A DNA stretch of 64,000 nt from JAFAXD01 sp051985675. GTDB taxonomy: Bacteria > Pseudomonadota > Alphaproteobacteria > Rhizobiales > Xanthobacteraceae. The position numbers were made by a program, and so were the translations under genes. A model generated the notes under the pieces. That model saw only the letters and a program-made list of their open reading frames with translations. It did no database searches and was not told where the DNA came from. The stretch is taken from positions 1 through 64,000 of the forward strand of contig JBPYFJ010000027.1 in the NCBI GenBank assembly GCA_051985675.1, written 5' to 3'. Below are positions 1 to 9,489 of the stretch, one piece after another (position 1 is the stretch's first letter; each line of letters begins with the position of its first letter).

Positions 1-2
1 TG

Positions 3-302
3 TTCTACGGAATGATGTCCGAGCGCGTACGCATCTGGATCGATATCATCGGCGGCTTTCTGTTTCTGCTGCCCATTTGCATCATCCTTGTCTATTTCAC
101 GTGGCCCTGGTTCGTGGATTCCTGGCGCATCGATGAAATGTCCTCGAATGCCGGCGGCCTCGTGCGCTGGCCGGTCAAGCTCATCCTGCCGGTCGGCTTC
201 AGCTTGATGGCGCTGCAGGGCGTCTCGGAAATCATCAAGCGCATTGCGGCGCTCGAGCACGTGGTCGACATGCACTTCGACTACGAAAAGCCGCTGCAAT
301 GA
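3..302 (+). CDS. dctQ: TRAP transporter small permease (DctQ), 5' end missing
   Basis: Small membrane subunit of a tripartite ATP-independent periplasmic (TRAP) transporter, which partners the large permease DctM in the inner membrane. The frame is open to the left edge of the window, and the 100 visible codons are shorter than the usual 160-200 residues of the family, so the N-terminal helices lie outside. Two hydrophobic segments are visible: one beginning IWIDIIGGFLFLLP and one around LILPVGFSLMALQG. The last codons overlap the start of dctM in an ATGA junction at 299-302, which implies translational coupling. Identity rests mainly on the size, the membrane pattern and the dctM and dctP neighbours. 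Confidence 0.85.
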   Translation, partial: FYGMMSERVRIWIDIIGGFLFLLPICIILVYFTWPWFVDSWRIDEMSSNAGGLVRWPVKLILPVGFSLMALQGVSEIIKRIAALEHVVDMHFDYEKPLQ

Positions 303-1720
303 GTTTTGTGCGCGACAACATGGCTCCCCTGATGTTCGGGGGCATGGTGTTGTTCATGTTGATCGGCTATCCGGCCGCCTTCTCACTGGCCGCCACCGGT
401 CTGTTCTTCGGTTTTCTCGGCATCGAATTTGGCCTGATCGCGCCGAACTTTCTCGGCAACCTCACCTACCAGCTGTTCGGGATCGTCTCCAACGACCTGC
501 TGCTGGCGATTCCGTTCTTCACCTTCATGGGCGCGATTCTGGAACGCTGCGGGCTCGCCGAGGATCTGCTCGACTCGATCGGCCAGCTGTTCGGTCCGGT
601 GCGTGGCGGGCTGTCCTACGCGGTGATTTTCGTCGGCGCCATTCTGGGCGCGATCACCGGCACGGTCGCCGCCTCGGTCATCGCCATGGGCGTAATCTCG
701 ATGCAGCCGATGATCAAATACGGCTACTCGGTCCGCCATACCATGGGCGTGATCGCAGCGTCGGGCACCATCACCCAGCTGATCCCGCCCTCGCTGGTGC
801 TGGTCGTGCTCGCCGATCAGCTCGGACGCTCGGTCGGCGACATGTATGCGGGCGCGATCGGGCCGAGCATCATCCAGCTCGCGCTGTTCTGCCTGTTCGT
901 GCTCGGCGTCAGCTACGTGCGGCCCAAGGATGTCCCGGCGCTGCCGGCGGAAGCGCGCACCCTGTACGGCTGGAAGCTGTGGTACAAATGCCTGCGCGGG
1001 ATCATCCCGTCACTTGGCCTGATCTTCCTGGTTCTGGGCACGATCTTCCTGGGCCTCGCCACTCCGACCGAAGCCGGCGCCATGGGCGCGGTCGGCGCGA
1101 TCGCGCTCGCCGCGTTTCAGCGCACGCTCACCTGGCCGTTGCTCTATCAGGGCATGGCGTCGACCATGCGGATCACCGCGATGGTCGTCTATATCCTGAT
1201 CGGCGCGCGCGTGTTCAGCCTGGTGTTCCAGGGTGTCGGCGGCAAGGTCTGGATTGAGGATCTACTCACTTCGCTGCCGGGCGGGCAGGTCGGGTTCCTG
1301 GTGTTCGTCAACGCCTTCATTTTTGTGGTCGCGTTCTTTCTCGATTTCTTCGAGATCGCCTTCATCATCATCCCGCTGCTGGCGCCCGCGGCCGATCGGC
1401 TGGGAATCGATCTGATCTGGTTCGGGGTCCTGATCTGCGCCAACATCCAGACCAGCTTCATGCACCCGCCGTTTGGTTTCGCGCTGTTCTACCTGCGCGG
1501 CATCTCGCCGCCGTCAATCAAAACGGCGGACATCTACTGGGGAGCGATCCCCTGGGTGTTTCTCCAGGTCATCCTGGTCGTCATCGTGATCTTCTGGCCG
1601 GGCTCGGTGACTTACTGGATCGACAGCGGGAAGAAGATCGATCCGAACAGCATCAAGATCGAGATCGAGCAGCCGGATTTGCCGCCGATCGATTTCAGCA
1701 CGCCGCCGAAGATCCAGTAG
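299..1720 (+). CDS. dctM: TRAP transporter large permease (DctM)
   Basis: Large, roughly 12-helix permease of a TRAP transporter, the subunit that moves an organic-acid-type substrate using an ion gradient. The 473-residue product is hydrophobic throughout and has the family's TGTVAASVIAMGVISMQPM and GTITQLIPPSLVLVVLADQLG stretches around residues 115-175 and GLATPTEAGAMGAVGA near residue 260. These match the DctM/YiaN group. The C-terminal 40 residues are polar and extend past the last helix. It overlaps dctQ by four bases and converges on two dctP genes on the other strand. The substrate cannot be read from sequence; the paired DctP proteins are of the type annotated for carboxylates or chloroaromatic/mannitol-like ligands. 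Confidence 0.93.
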   Translation: MSFVRDNMAPLMFGGMVLFMLIGYPAAFSLAATGLFFGFLGIEFGLIAPNFLGNLTYQLFGIVSNDLLLAIPFFTFMGAILERCGLAEDLLDSIGQLFGPVRGGLSYAVIFVGAILGAITGTVAASVIAMGVISMQPMIKYGYSVRHTMGVIAASGTITQLIPPSLVLVVLADQLGRSVGDMYAGAIGPSIIQLALFCLFVLGVSYVRPKDVPALPAEARTLYGWKLWYKCLRGIIPSLGLIFLVLGTIFLGLATPTEAGAMGAVGAIALAAFQRTLTWPLLYQGMASTMRITAMVVYILIGARVFSLVFQGVGGKVWIEDLLTSLPGGQVGFLVFVNAFIFVVAFFLDFFEIAFIIIPLLAPAADRLGIDLIWFGVLICANIQTSFMHPPFGFALFYLRGISPPSIKTADIYWGAIPWVFLQVILVVIVIFWPGSVTYWIDSGKKIDPNSIKIEIEQPDLPPIDFSTPPKIQ

Positions 1721-1768
1721 TTCGACGGCCTCGCTGCGCAGGCAACGAGGCCGCATGTCTTGTGCGCG

Positions 1769-2858
1769 TCAAGCGCGCGTGCGCATGCGCATCATGAAAC
1801 TGTCGTAGGAAAGCTCGGCGACCTGGAGCCATTGGTAGGAATCGCTGCGGTAGGTGGTCAGGCTGTCGAGCATGCGCTTGAACATCGGGTTGGTCTGCGC
1901 GATCTCGGCGTAGAGCTCGTTCGCCGCCTTGTAGCAGGCCTCCATCACCGGCTGTGGGAATGCGCGCAGTTCGGCGCCGGTCGCGACCAGGCGCCTTACG
2001 GCCTGCGGGTTCTGGACGTCGTACTTCGCCGTCATCCACACACCGGCTTCGCGGCCACAGGCCTGGATGAGCGCCTGGTACTGTTTGGGAAGTTCATTCC
2101 ACTTGGCGAGGTTGACCAGCAGGTGCGGCTGGGCTCCGCCTTCCCACCAACCCGGATAGTAGTAGTACTTGGCGACTTTGACGAAGCCGAGCTTTTCGTC
2201 GTCGTAGGGGCCGACCCATTCGGCCGCGTCGATCGTCCCCTTCTCTAGTGCGGGAAAGATATCGCCGGCCGCCAGTTGCTGCGGAACCAGGCCGAGCTTG
2301 CCGACGATGCGTCCGGCGAAGCCGCCGATCCGCATCTTGAGCCCGGACAGGTCCTCGACCGATTTGATCTCCCGGCGGAACCAGCCACCCATCTGGCACG
2401 TCGTGTTGCCGGTTGGCATGCCCCAGACGTTGTAGGTGGCGAAGAATTCGTTGAGCAGGTCCATCCCGCCGGCATGTTCCTGCCAGGCCTCCTGCTGACG
2501 GGTGTTGAGGCCGAAGGGAAGCGCAGTCCCGAACGTGAAGCAGGGATCCTTGCCGAAGTAGTAGTAGCTCGCGGTGTGGCCCATCTCCACGGTTCCGTTC
2601 TGCACGGCGTCAAGCACCTGCAACCCGGGAACGATCTCGCCGGCGGCGAACACCTGGATCTGGAACTTGTTGTCGGTGATCTCGGCGATGCGCTTGGCCA
2701 TGTACTCGGGACAGCCGTAAAGCGTGTCGAGCGATTTCGGCCAACTCGCGGTCAGCCGCCACTTGATCTCAGGCATGGATTACGCGATGGCCGGCGCAGC
2801 AACCGCCGAGCCGGCGAGGCCGACACCGGCCGCCTTCAGGAATTCACGACGTTTCATG
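1769..2858 (-). pseudogene. dctP: TRAP substrate-binding protein (DctP), interrupted by a stop codon after the Tat signal
   Basis: Periplasmic binding protein of the TRAP system. Reading from ATG 2858 gives a twin-arginine signal (MKRREFLKAAGVGLAGSA, ending APAIA), then TAA at 2782-2780, then S-M-P-E-I-K-W-R and an uninterrupted 335-codon mature protein to 1769. The neighbouring paralogue reads APAIA-Q-S-A-P-E-L-K-W-R at the same place, so TAA replaces a glutamine codon (CAA to TAA is one change). The mature part keeps the family features, for example FAAGEIVPG and YYFGKDP. Restarting at ATG 2776 would give a protein without an export signal and therefore no function as a periplasmic receptor. 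It could be a recent nonsense mutation or a base-call error. Confidence 0.85.
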
Positions 2859-2972
2859 GCGTTTCCCCTCGGGTTGTCATCGGTCCGCCGACTCGAGGAG
2901 AATTATTTCGTCGCATTCCCGCCGTTGTCGGCGGCCGACGCCGCGATTGTAGGACGAGGCGCGGGAAAGAAG

Positions 2973-3004
2973 AAAGGCCCCGAAGCCGCGCCTCGGGGCC
3001 TTTT
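2973..3004 (-). terminator. Rho-independent terminator downstream of the first dctP
   Basis: An 11-bp perfect inverted repeat (AAAGGCCCCGA at 2973-2983 and TCGGGGCCTTT at 2993-3003) encloses a 9-base loop. In the minus direction it is followed by a T-rich stretch, so it should end transcripts of the dctP gene whose stop is at 3026. It lies between the two dctP copies, so the downstream copy would need its own promoter or read-through. Confidence 0.8.
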
Positions 3005-3025
3005 GCATATTCTACTTTCGAACGA

Positions 3026-4114
<1,089 letters not shown>

Positions 4115-4286
4115 TCACTCCTCCCAGAGAGTTGATTTTCAAGGAAATACGGACCCGGACGTGGCGCCCGGATAACACGAAAGGGAGGTCGGTGGGAGCC
4201 CAAAATGCGCCCGGTATGCGACCAATTGCGCTCTTCAGGGTGTGTGCGCCGCGACGGTCGGCCCAGGTCTAACCCGATCCGCGGGC

Positions 4287-5624
4287 CTATTTGGTCACGT
4301 CGACGTTAAGTTCCATCTTCGGATGGATGCCGCAGAACACCAGAAACGATCCGGTTGCCGGAAACGCGATCTCGACGGTTTCGCCGGGCTCCTGCGCGCC
4401 GGAATCGAACTCGAGCTTCGGATCAAACACACGCACATTGTGGGTGCGGGAATCGTTGTTGAGGATCCACAGGTGCGAGCCTGCTTTGATCTTCACGTGC
4501 GTCGGGCTGAACTGCTTCTCGCGCTGCGAGATCGTGGTGACGTCGACCGCGGCGCCGTCCGGTCGTATCGTCTCGGCGCTGATCGTCGCCGGCGGCTGCG
4601 GATCATCGTCCGCGGACAGCGTCGCGAGAAAGGCGAGCAGAGCGGAGCGCTCCTCACTGGAGAGCGAGAGCCTGCGCACCAGATCCGGCGCCACGCTCTT
4701 GCGCTCGACCACGCCCTGCTCGTAGTGGCGCAGCACGTCGTCGAGGCTCGCCAACGACCCGTCATGCATGTACGGCTCCGAGCGCTTGAGCTCGCGCAGC
4801 CCCGGCGTCTTGAACGCGTGGTCGGCGGCGGCAAGGTGCAACACCGCGCCGCGGCCGCGATCCGCATCGGGCAAGCCGATGTCGTAGAAATTGCCGTCGG
4901 TGAAGGCGAAGCCGGTATGGCAATTGACGCAGCCGGCCTTGCCGGCAAACAGCCTGAACCCGTCGACCTCCTGGGGCGTCAGCGCCTTGTCATCGCCGTC
5001 GACCCACCGGTCGAAGCGGGTCGGCGGTGACACGAGCGTGCGCTCGTAGGTCGCGATCGCCTTGGCCAGGTTCTCGTCACTGACCTTGGGATCCTGCGGA
5101 AACGCCTTGGCGAAGGCCTGCCGGTAATCGGGATCGGCGGCGAGCCGCGCGATCAGCGGCGCTTTCGGCTGCGCCATCTCGTCGGGCGATTCGATCGGAC
5201 CAAACACTTGCTGCTCGAGATTTCGAGCGCGCCCGTCCCAGAACACCGGATGCGCCCACGCGAGGTTCCACAACGTCGGCGTATGACGGCCAAGCCGCTG
5301 GCCGGATACGCCGGTGCCGCGCTCGCGACCGTCGGCGAAGCCTTTCTCGCGGATGTGGCAGGTCGCGCACGCCGTGCTGCCGTCAACCGAAAGCTTCGGA
5401 TCGTGAAACAGCTTTTCACCGAGGCTGCGCTTGGCTTGCGTGAACGCATTGTCGGTGGGGAATGGAACGGCCGGCGGCCGGCGGAACGCTGCTTTGAGCG
5501 CCGCCAGATCCGGCTCGGTCCCGGATTGAGCCGCCAAGGCCGCCAGTCCGCCCGCCGCCGCGCCGGCGAGAAACGCGGCGCCCAGCAGCATCGGCAGCGG
5601 TCGGATCGACATCAGCCTCGTCAC
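4287..5624 (-). CDS. Di-heme cytochrome c peroxidase (MauG/CCP family) fused to a C-terminal cupredoxin
   Basis: A 445-residue exported redox protein. An N-terminal hydrophobic signal or anchor (residues 8-32) is followed by a CCP/MauG module with two heme-binding motifs, CATCH at 86-90 and CVNCH at 232-236, and a PYMHDG segment near 285-290 where family members place a heme ligand. Peroxidases of this family end soon after residue 340. Here about 70 further residues form a cupredoxin with the type 1 copper set H395, C431, H434 and M437 (CGIHPKM). The natural reading is that a copper site delivers electrons directly to the heme domain, but that is inference. The start overlaps the stop of the upstream gene (ATGA, 5621-5624), so both form one operon. 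Confidence 0.9.
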   Translation of the reverse strand: MTRLMSIRPLPMLLGAAFLAGAAAGGLAALAAQSGTEPDLAALKAAFRRPPAVPFPTDNAFTQAKRSLGEKLFHDPKLSVDGSTACATCHIREKGFADGRERGTGVSGQRLGRHTPTLWNLAWAHPVFWDGRARNLEQQVFGPIESPDEMAQPKAPLIARLAADPDYRQAFAKAFPQDPKVSDENLAKAIATYERTLVSPPTRFDRWVDGDDKALTPQEVDGFRLFAGKAGCVNCHTGFAFTDGNFYDIGLPDADRGRGAVLHLAAADHAFKTPGLRELKRSEPYMHDGSLASLDDVLRHYEQGVVERKSVAPDLVRRLSLSSEERSALLAFLATLSADDDPQPPATISAETIRPDGAAVDVTTISQREKQFSPTHVKIKAGSHLWILNNDSRTHNVRVFDPKLEFDSGAQEPGETVEIAFPATGSFLVFCGIHPKMELNVDVTK

Positions 5625-6481
5625 ATCAGTTTGGCCGACGCCTTTTGGATCGCCGCGACGTCGGTAGCCACGGCGGCCGCACTCTTGACCGGCACCTTGG
5701 GCGGAACCGGTGCGGGCCAGACCTTTTTGAGCTGCGCGAGCCTGTTTTGCACGGTCTTGCGCGCGTCCGCGTCCTTGCGCCCGAGCTCGCTCGCGACGCT
5801 GTCAATCATCCGCTCGGCCTGCCACACGAAGCCGCGCGAGTCCTGATATTCGACCGGCTTGGCGATGCGGCCCTTCACGATCGCCCCTTCGTATTCATTG
5901 GCCGCGGCCTTGAGCGCCATGATCGCGGTCGCCATCACGAAGTTCGGCCAATCCTTTTCCTTCGCCTTGAGCCCGGTATCACCGGCGGCGAGCGCCGCCA
6001 TGACCGGCTCGAGCGTCGCGGCGTAGTCCGCGCCGCTCTTTTGTTTCACCGCATCGGCGAGCTTGAGCAAGGCGCTGTCGAACGGCGGTGTGCCGTAGTC
6101 CGCAACCTTGTCCTTGATTGGGCCGTAGAGCTCTTCGGTCGGATGCAGGAAATGCGGCAGCGCCGCGTCCCATTGTCCGGCCCTGACCAGCTCGTCGCCG
6201 ACCAGCAGGTGGCCGCGGATCAATGCGAGCGTGAGCGCGAACTGAAAATCCGGCGGCAGATCGGCCGGCACCCCGGCCTCGCCCGCTTCCCCGCCGGCCG
6301 GCATGTTGTGCTGCGCCAGGATCCAATGCGGGTTCGCCGTCGGCTGGGCGGACCCGACCCGCGAACCGTGATGAGGCACCACCCCAGCGGTCGCGGCCGG
6401 CGTCGCGCCCTGCGCCAGCGCCGCCGCGCTTCCGCTTACAAACAAACCGACGCCGATCCAGATCTTGGTGGTTGACTTCAT
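5621..6481 (-). CDS. Exported protein of unknown function, partner of the di-heme peroxidase
   Basis: A 286-residue protein with a clear signal peptide (MKSTTKIWIGVGLFVSGSAA, cleavage likely at ALA-QG). The mature part is rich in alanine, lysine and glutamate and predicted helical. It contains HWILAQHNMPAGG and the histidine-bearing ALPHFLHPTEELY near the middle. I do not recognise a named family. The helix-rich periplasmic character with HxxxP-type segments is loosely like imelysin or EfeO-type proteins, but I would not assign it. Its stop overlaps the peroxidase start by four bases, so the two are co-translated and the product may serve the peroxidase or a shared metal or electron-transfer role. 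Confidence 0.75.
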   Translation of the reverse strand: MKSTTKIWIGVGLFVSGSAAALAQGATPAATAGVVPHHGSRVGSAQPTANPHWILAQHNMPAGGEAGEAGVPADLPPDFQFALTLALIRGHLLVGDELVRAGQWDAALPHFLHPTEELYGPIKDKVADYGTPPFDSALLKLADAVKQKSGADYAATLEPVMAALAAGDTGLKAKEKDWPNFVMATAIMALKAAANEYEGAIVKGRIAKPVEYQDSRGFVWQAERMIDSVASELGRKDADARKTVQNRLAQLKKVWPAPVPPKVPVKSAAAVATDVAAIQKASAKLM

Positions 6482-6602
6482 TGCGCGGCCTCAAGAACGT
6501 GGCGTCAAGCGGTAGCGTCTTGGATGGCGCCGGACAATAGGTGCGCCTGCGCGATATCGTCCAATCCAGACGCTGTTTATAGCTATTCCAATCGGGCAGA
6601 AG

Positions 6603-7259
6603 ATGCAGATCGTCATTGGCAACGTGCTGTCGGCAGCCGACCTCGACAGTGTGCGGCACGCGCTTGCGAGCGTGCACTTTGTCAACGGCCGGGAGACCGC
6701 CGGGTTTGCGGCGCGCACTGTCAAACATAACCTGCAAGCCACAACCGAGCCGGCACTCGAGCGCATCCGCACGATGGTGACCGAGCGCATTCTAGCCAAC
6801 GAGGTCTTCGGGCTTGCGGTGCGGCCAAAGGCCTTGTCGCTGATGTTCTCGCGCTACGATTGCGGCATGCGCTACGGCGCGCACGTCGATGATGCCATCA
6901 TGCACGGCATGCGCGCCGATGTGGCCTTCACGTTGTTCCTGTCGGACCCGCAGAGCTACGATGGCGGCGAACTCATCGTTGATACCGCAGCGGGCGAGGA
7001 CGCGACCAAGCTTGCGGCCGGCGCGCTTGTCGCCTATCCGGCGACCAGCCTGCATCGCGTCGCCGAGGTGACGCGCGGGACGCGGCTCGCCGCGGTCGGC
7101 TGGGCGCGCAGCTTCGTGCGCGATGCGGCGCAGCGCGAGTTGTTGTTTGATCTCGACACGGCACGACGCAAGCTGTTCGCGCAACAGGGCGCGACCGCGG
7201 AGATCGACTTGCTGTCGAAATCGCTCGCCAACCTGATGCGGATGTGGGCGGAGGATTAG
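6603..7259 (+). CDS. Fe(II)/2-oxoglutarate-dependent PKHD-type hydroxylase (PiuC/YbiX family)
   Basis: A 218-residue soluble oxygenase of the PKHD family, whose members sit near iron uptake systems in many bacteria. The iron-binding triad is visible: H and D in YGAHVDDAIMHG (about residues 97-103) and a distal H in YPATSLHRVAEV, followed by the arginine of TRGTRLAAVGWARS that binds the 2-oxoglutarate carboxylate. The length of about 220 residues is normal for PiuC. No TonB receptor or siderophore gene adjoins it here, so its substrate is unknown. It is divergent from the gene starting at 6481. ATG 6603 was chosen because MQIVIGNVLS aligns with the usual family N-terminus. Confidence 0.92.
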   Translation: MQIVIGNVLSAADLDSVRHALASVHFVNGRETAGFAARTVKHNLQATTEPALERIRTMVTERILANEVFGLAVRPKALSLMFSRYDCGMRYGAHVDDAIMHGMRADVAFTLFLSDPQSYDGGELIVDTAAGEDATKLAAGALVAYPATSLHRVAEVTRGTRLAAVGWARSFVRDAAQRELLFDLDTARRKLFAQQGATAEIDLLSKSLANLMRMWAED

Positions 7260-7353
7260 CGCATGTCCCGGAAAAGTGGATACCGGTTTTCCGAAAAGGA
7301 CATGCGCAAAACACAAAGACTCTAGCGCGTATCCGCTTCGGGATGCGCTCTAG
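7259..7353. repeat. Rhizobial-type intergenic palindromes
   Basis: Two adjacent hairpins fill the gap between convergent genes. The first has 10-bp perfect arms, GCGCATGTCC at 7259-7268 and GGACATGCGC at 7298-7307, around a core containing GGAAAAGTGG and CCGGTTTTCC, which are themselves near-complementary. This matches a repeat I know to be scattered in Bradyrhizobium-like genomes. The second is imperfect, around CTCTAGCGCG and GCGCTCTAGG at about 7320-7353, and it overlaps the mrp stop codon. They may serve as a bidirectional terminator or as RNA stabilisers. Confidence 0.75.
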
Positions 7354-8495
7354 GCCTCGATCACGATCTTGGGCGCCGGCTTGCTTGCGCCGGCGAGCCC
7401 TGCGCGGACGCGCGCGGCGATCTCGCGATAGATCCTGGCGTGCGCGCCGTCCGGCTCGGTCGCCACCACCGGCAGGCCGGCGTCGGACTTCTCCCGGATC
7501 GCCATGTGCAGCGGCACCTCGCCCAGGAACGGGACGCCCTGCCGCTCGGCCTCGTGCTGCGCGCCGCCGTGACCAAAGATGTCCGCCCGGGTCCCGCATT
7601 CCGGGCACTGGAAGTAGCTCATGTTCTCGACGATGCCGAGCACCGGCACGTTGACGCGCCGGAACATGCCGATGCCGCGGCGCGCGTCGACCAGCGCGAG
7701 GTCCTGCGGGGTCGACACGATCACCGCGCCCTTGAGCGGCACCTGCTGCGCCATGGTCAGCTGTGCGTCGCCGGTGCCCGGCGGCATGTCGACCACCAGC
7801 ACGTCGAGCGCGCCCCACTCGACCTCGCGCAGCATCTGCGTCAACGCCGACATCACCATCGGGCCGCGCCAGATCATCGGCGTTTCCTCCTCGATGAGGA
7901 AGCCGATCGACATGACCTTGAGGCCGTAGCCTTCCATCGGGCGCAGGCGGGTGCCGCCGATTGTCTGCGGCTTGCCGCGGATGGCGAGGAGCTTGGGCAC
8001 CGAGGGTCCGTAGATGTCGGCATCGAGCACGCCGACCTTCAACCCGAGGTCGCGCAATCCGAGGGCAAGGTTGACGGCGGTGGTGGATTTGCCGACGCCG
8101 CCCTTCCCCGATGCGACCGCGATGATCGCCTCGACCCCCGGCACCGCCGGCTGCTGTCCGACGGGCGCACGGCCGTGCGGCCGCGCACCGGGGGGCGGCG
8201 CTGCCGGCGGACGCGCCGCGGGAGGCGCGGCCGGCGGGCGCGCGCCGGTCGAGCGTTCGCCGGTGAGCGCCACCATCGCGGAGACGACGCCCGGCACGGC
8301 GCGAACCGCAGCCTCGGCCGCTTTGCGCACCGGTTCCCAAGCCGGCACCACCGCGGCGTCGACCGTGATTGAAAAGAACACCTTGCCGTCGGTGACAATC
8401 ACGTCCGACAGCTTGCCGGTCGCCGGCAGCGCGGCACCGTCCGGGCTCGCCACCCGCGCGAGCGCGCTTAGAACATCCGACTTCTCGACCGCCAT
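7350..8495 (-). CDS. apbC: Mrp/ApbC (NBP35-type) P-loop ATPase, iron-sulfur cluster carrier
   Basis: A 381-residue Mrp family protein that binds and transfers Fe-S clusters in the cytoplasm. The N-terminal 80-90 residues form a MIP18/DUF59-like domain. A long proline- and alanine-rich linker follows (around RPPAAPPAARPPAAPP), then the deviant Walker A GKGGVGKSTTAVNLALGL and the C-terminal CPECG motif in YFQCPECGTRADIFG, whose CxxC coordinates the cluster at the dimer interface. The reading frame stays open far upstream over the divergent gene. ATG 8495 was chosen because MAVEKSDVL matches the usual start and sits in the divergent intergenic space. Confidence 0.93.
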   Translation of the reverse strand: MAVEKSDVLSALARVASPDGAALPATGKLSDVIVTDGKVFFSITVDAAVVPAWEPVRKAAEAAVRAVPGVVSAMVALTGERSTGARPPAAPPAARPPAAPPPGARPHGRAPVGQQPAVPGVEAIIAVASGKGGVGKSTTAVNLALGLRDLGLKVGVLDADIYGPSVPKLLAIRGKPQTIGGTRLRPMEGYGLKVMSIGFLIEEETPMIWRGPMVMSALTQMLREVEWGALDVLVVDMPPGTGDAQLTMAQQVPLKGAVIVSTPQDLALVDARRGIGMFRRVNVPVLGIVENMSYFQCPECGTRADIFGHGGAQHEAERQGVPFLGEVPLHMAIREKSDAGLPVVATEPDGAHARIYREIAARVRAGLAGASKPAPKIVIEA

Positions 8496-8606
8496 GCGAA
8501 CTCTCCGGGGCAACCCGCCTTGATCTAATACGGTGTCCCTGGGTTGACGAGACCCCCGGCACCATGAACTTTGCGGATTTGTAAAAGCGGCGCGAAGGAG
8601 GAAGCG

Positions 8607-9476
8607 ATGGCGAAGGTTGCGTTCCTGGGTCTCGGCGTCATGGGCTACCCCATGGCAGGACACCTGAAGACCAAAGGCGGCCACGAGGTCACCGTCTACA
8701 ATCGCACCGCTGCCAAGGCACAGAAGTGGGTTGAGCAGTTCGGCGGCCGCAGCGCCAAGACCCCGAAGGAGGCCGCCGCCGATCAGGATTTCGTCATGGT
8801 CTGCGTCGGCAACGACAACGACCTGCGCGAGGTCGTGCTCGGTCCCAATGGCGCCATGCACGGTGTCAAGCGCGGGGGAATGCTCGTCGACCACACCACC
8901 GCCTCGGCCGAGCTCGCGCGCGAATTTCATGCCGAGGCCAAGCGGCGCGGCTTTGATTTCATCGACGCGCCGGTGTCCGGCGGCCAGGCCGGCGCCGAGA
9001 ACGGCGTGCTCACGGTCATGTGCGGCGGCGATCCCGAACCGTTCGGACGAGCCGAGAAAGTGATCGCCGCCTATGCGCGCGCCTGCACGCTGATCGGCGC
9101 GTCGGGCTCGGGGCAGCTCGCCAAGATGGTCAATCAGATCTGCATCGCCGGCACGGTGCAGGGCCTCGCCGAAGGTCTGCATTTTGCCAAGCGCGCCGGC
9201 CTCGATATCGAAAAACTGATGGCGACCATCTCCAAGGGCGCCGCGCAGTCCTGGCAGATGGAGAACCGCTACAAGACCATGGTCGCTGGCAAGTTCGACT
9301 TCGGCTTCGCGGTGGACTGGATGCGCAAGGACCTGGCGATCTGCTTTGCCGAGGCCAACCGCAACGGGGCGCTGCTGCCGATGAGCGCGCTGGTCGATCA
9401 GTTCTATGCCGAGGTACAGAAAATGGGCGGCAAGCGCTGGGACACCTCGAGCCTGATCGCGCGGCTGGAGCGCTGA
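8607..9476 (+). CDS. NAD(P)-dependent beta-hydroxyacid dehydrogenase (3-hydroxyisobutyrate dehydrogenase/GLYR family)
   Basis: A 289-residue cytosolic oxidoreductase. It begins with a Rossmann fold, VAFLGLGVMGYPMAGHL (GxGxxG), and has the family's substrate-binding stretch DAPVSGGQAGAENGVLTVM near 120-140 and the catalytic lysine in GQLAKMVNQ near 172. These place it among 3-hydroxyisobutyrate, tartronate-semialdehyde and succinic-semialdehyde (GLYR) reductases; the exact substrate is not readable. The start at 8607 has a strong ribosome site, GAAGGAGG at 8594-8601. An upstream in-frame start at 8571 is less likely. It is divergent from apbC. Confidence 0.92.
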   Translation: MAKVAFLGLGVMGYPMAGHLKTKGGHEVTVYNRTAAKAQKWVEQFGGRSAKTPKEAAADQDFVMVCVGNDNDLREVVLGPNGAMHGVKRGGMLVDHTTASAELAREFHAEAKRRGFDFIDAPVSGGQAGAENGVLTVMCGGDPEPFGRAEKVIAAYARACTLIGASGSGQLAKMVNQICIAGTVQGLAEGLHFAKRAGLDIEKLMATISKGAAQSWQMENRYKTMVAGKFDFGFAVDWMRKDLAICFAEANRNGALLPMSALVDQFYAEVQKMGGKRWDTSSLIARLER

Positions 9477-9489
9477 GACGCGCCGGCGC

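Noticed and set aside
2780..2782. Reading the dctP TAA as a recoded codon
   Set aside because: TAA is not a selenocysteine or pyrrolysine codon. A nonsense mutation or base error is simpler.
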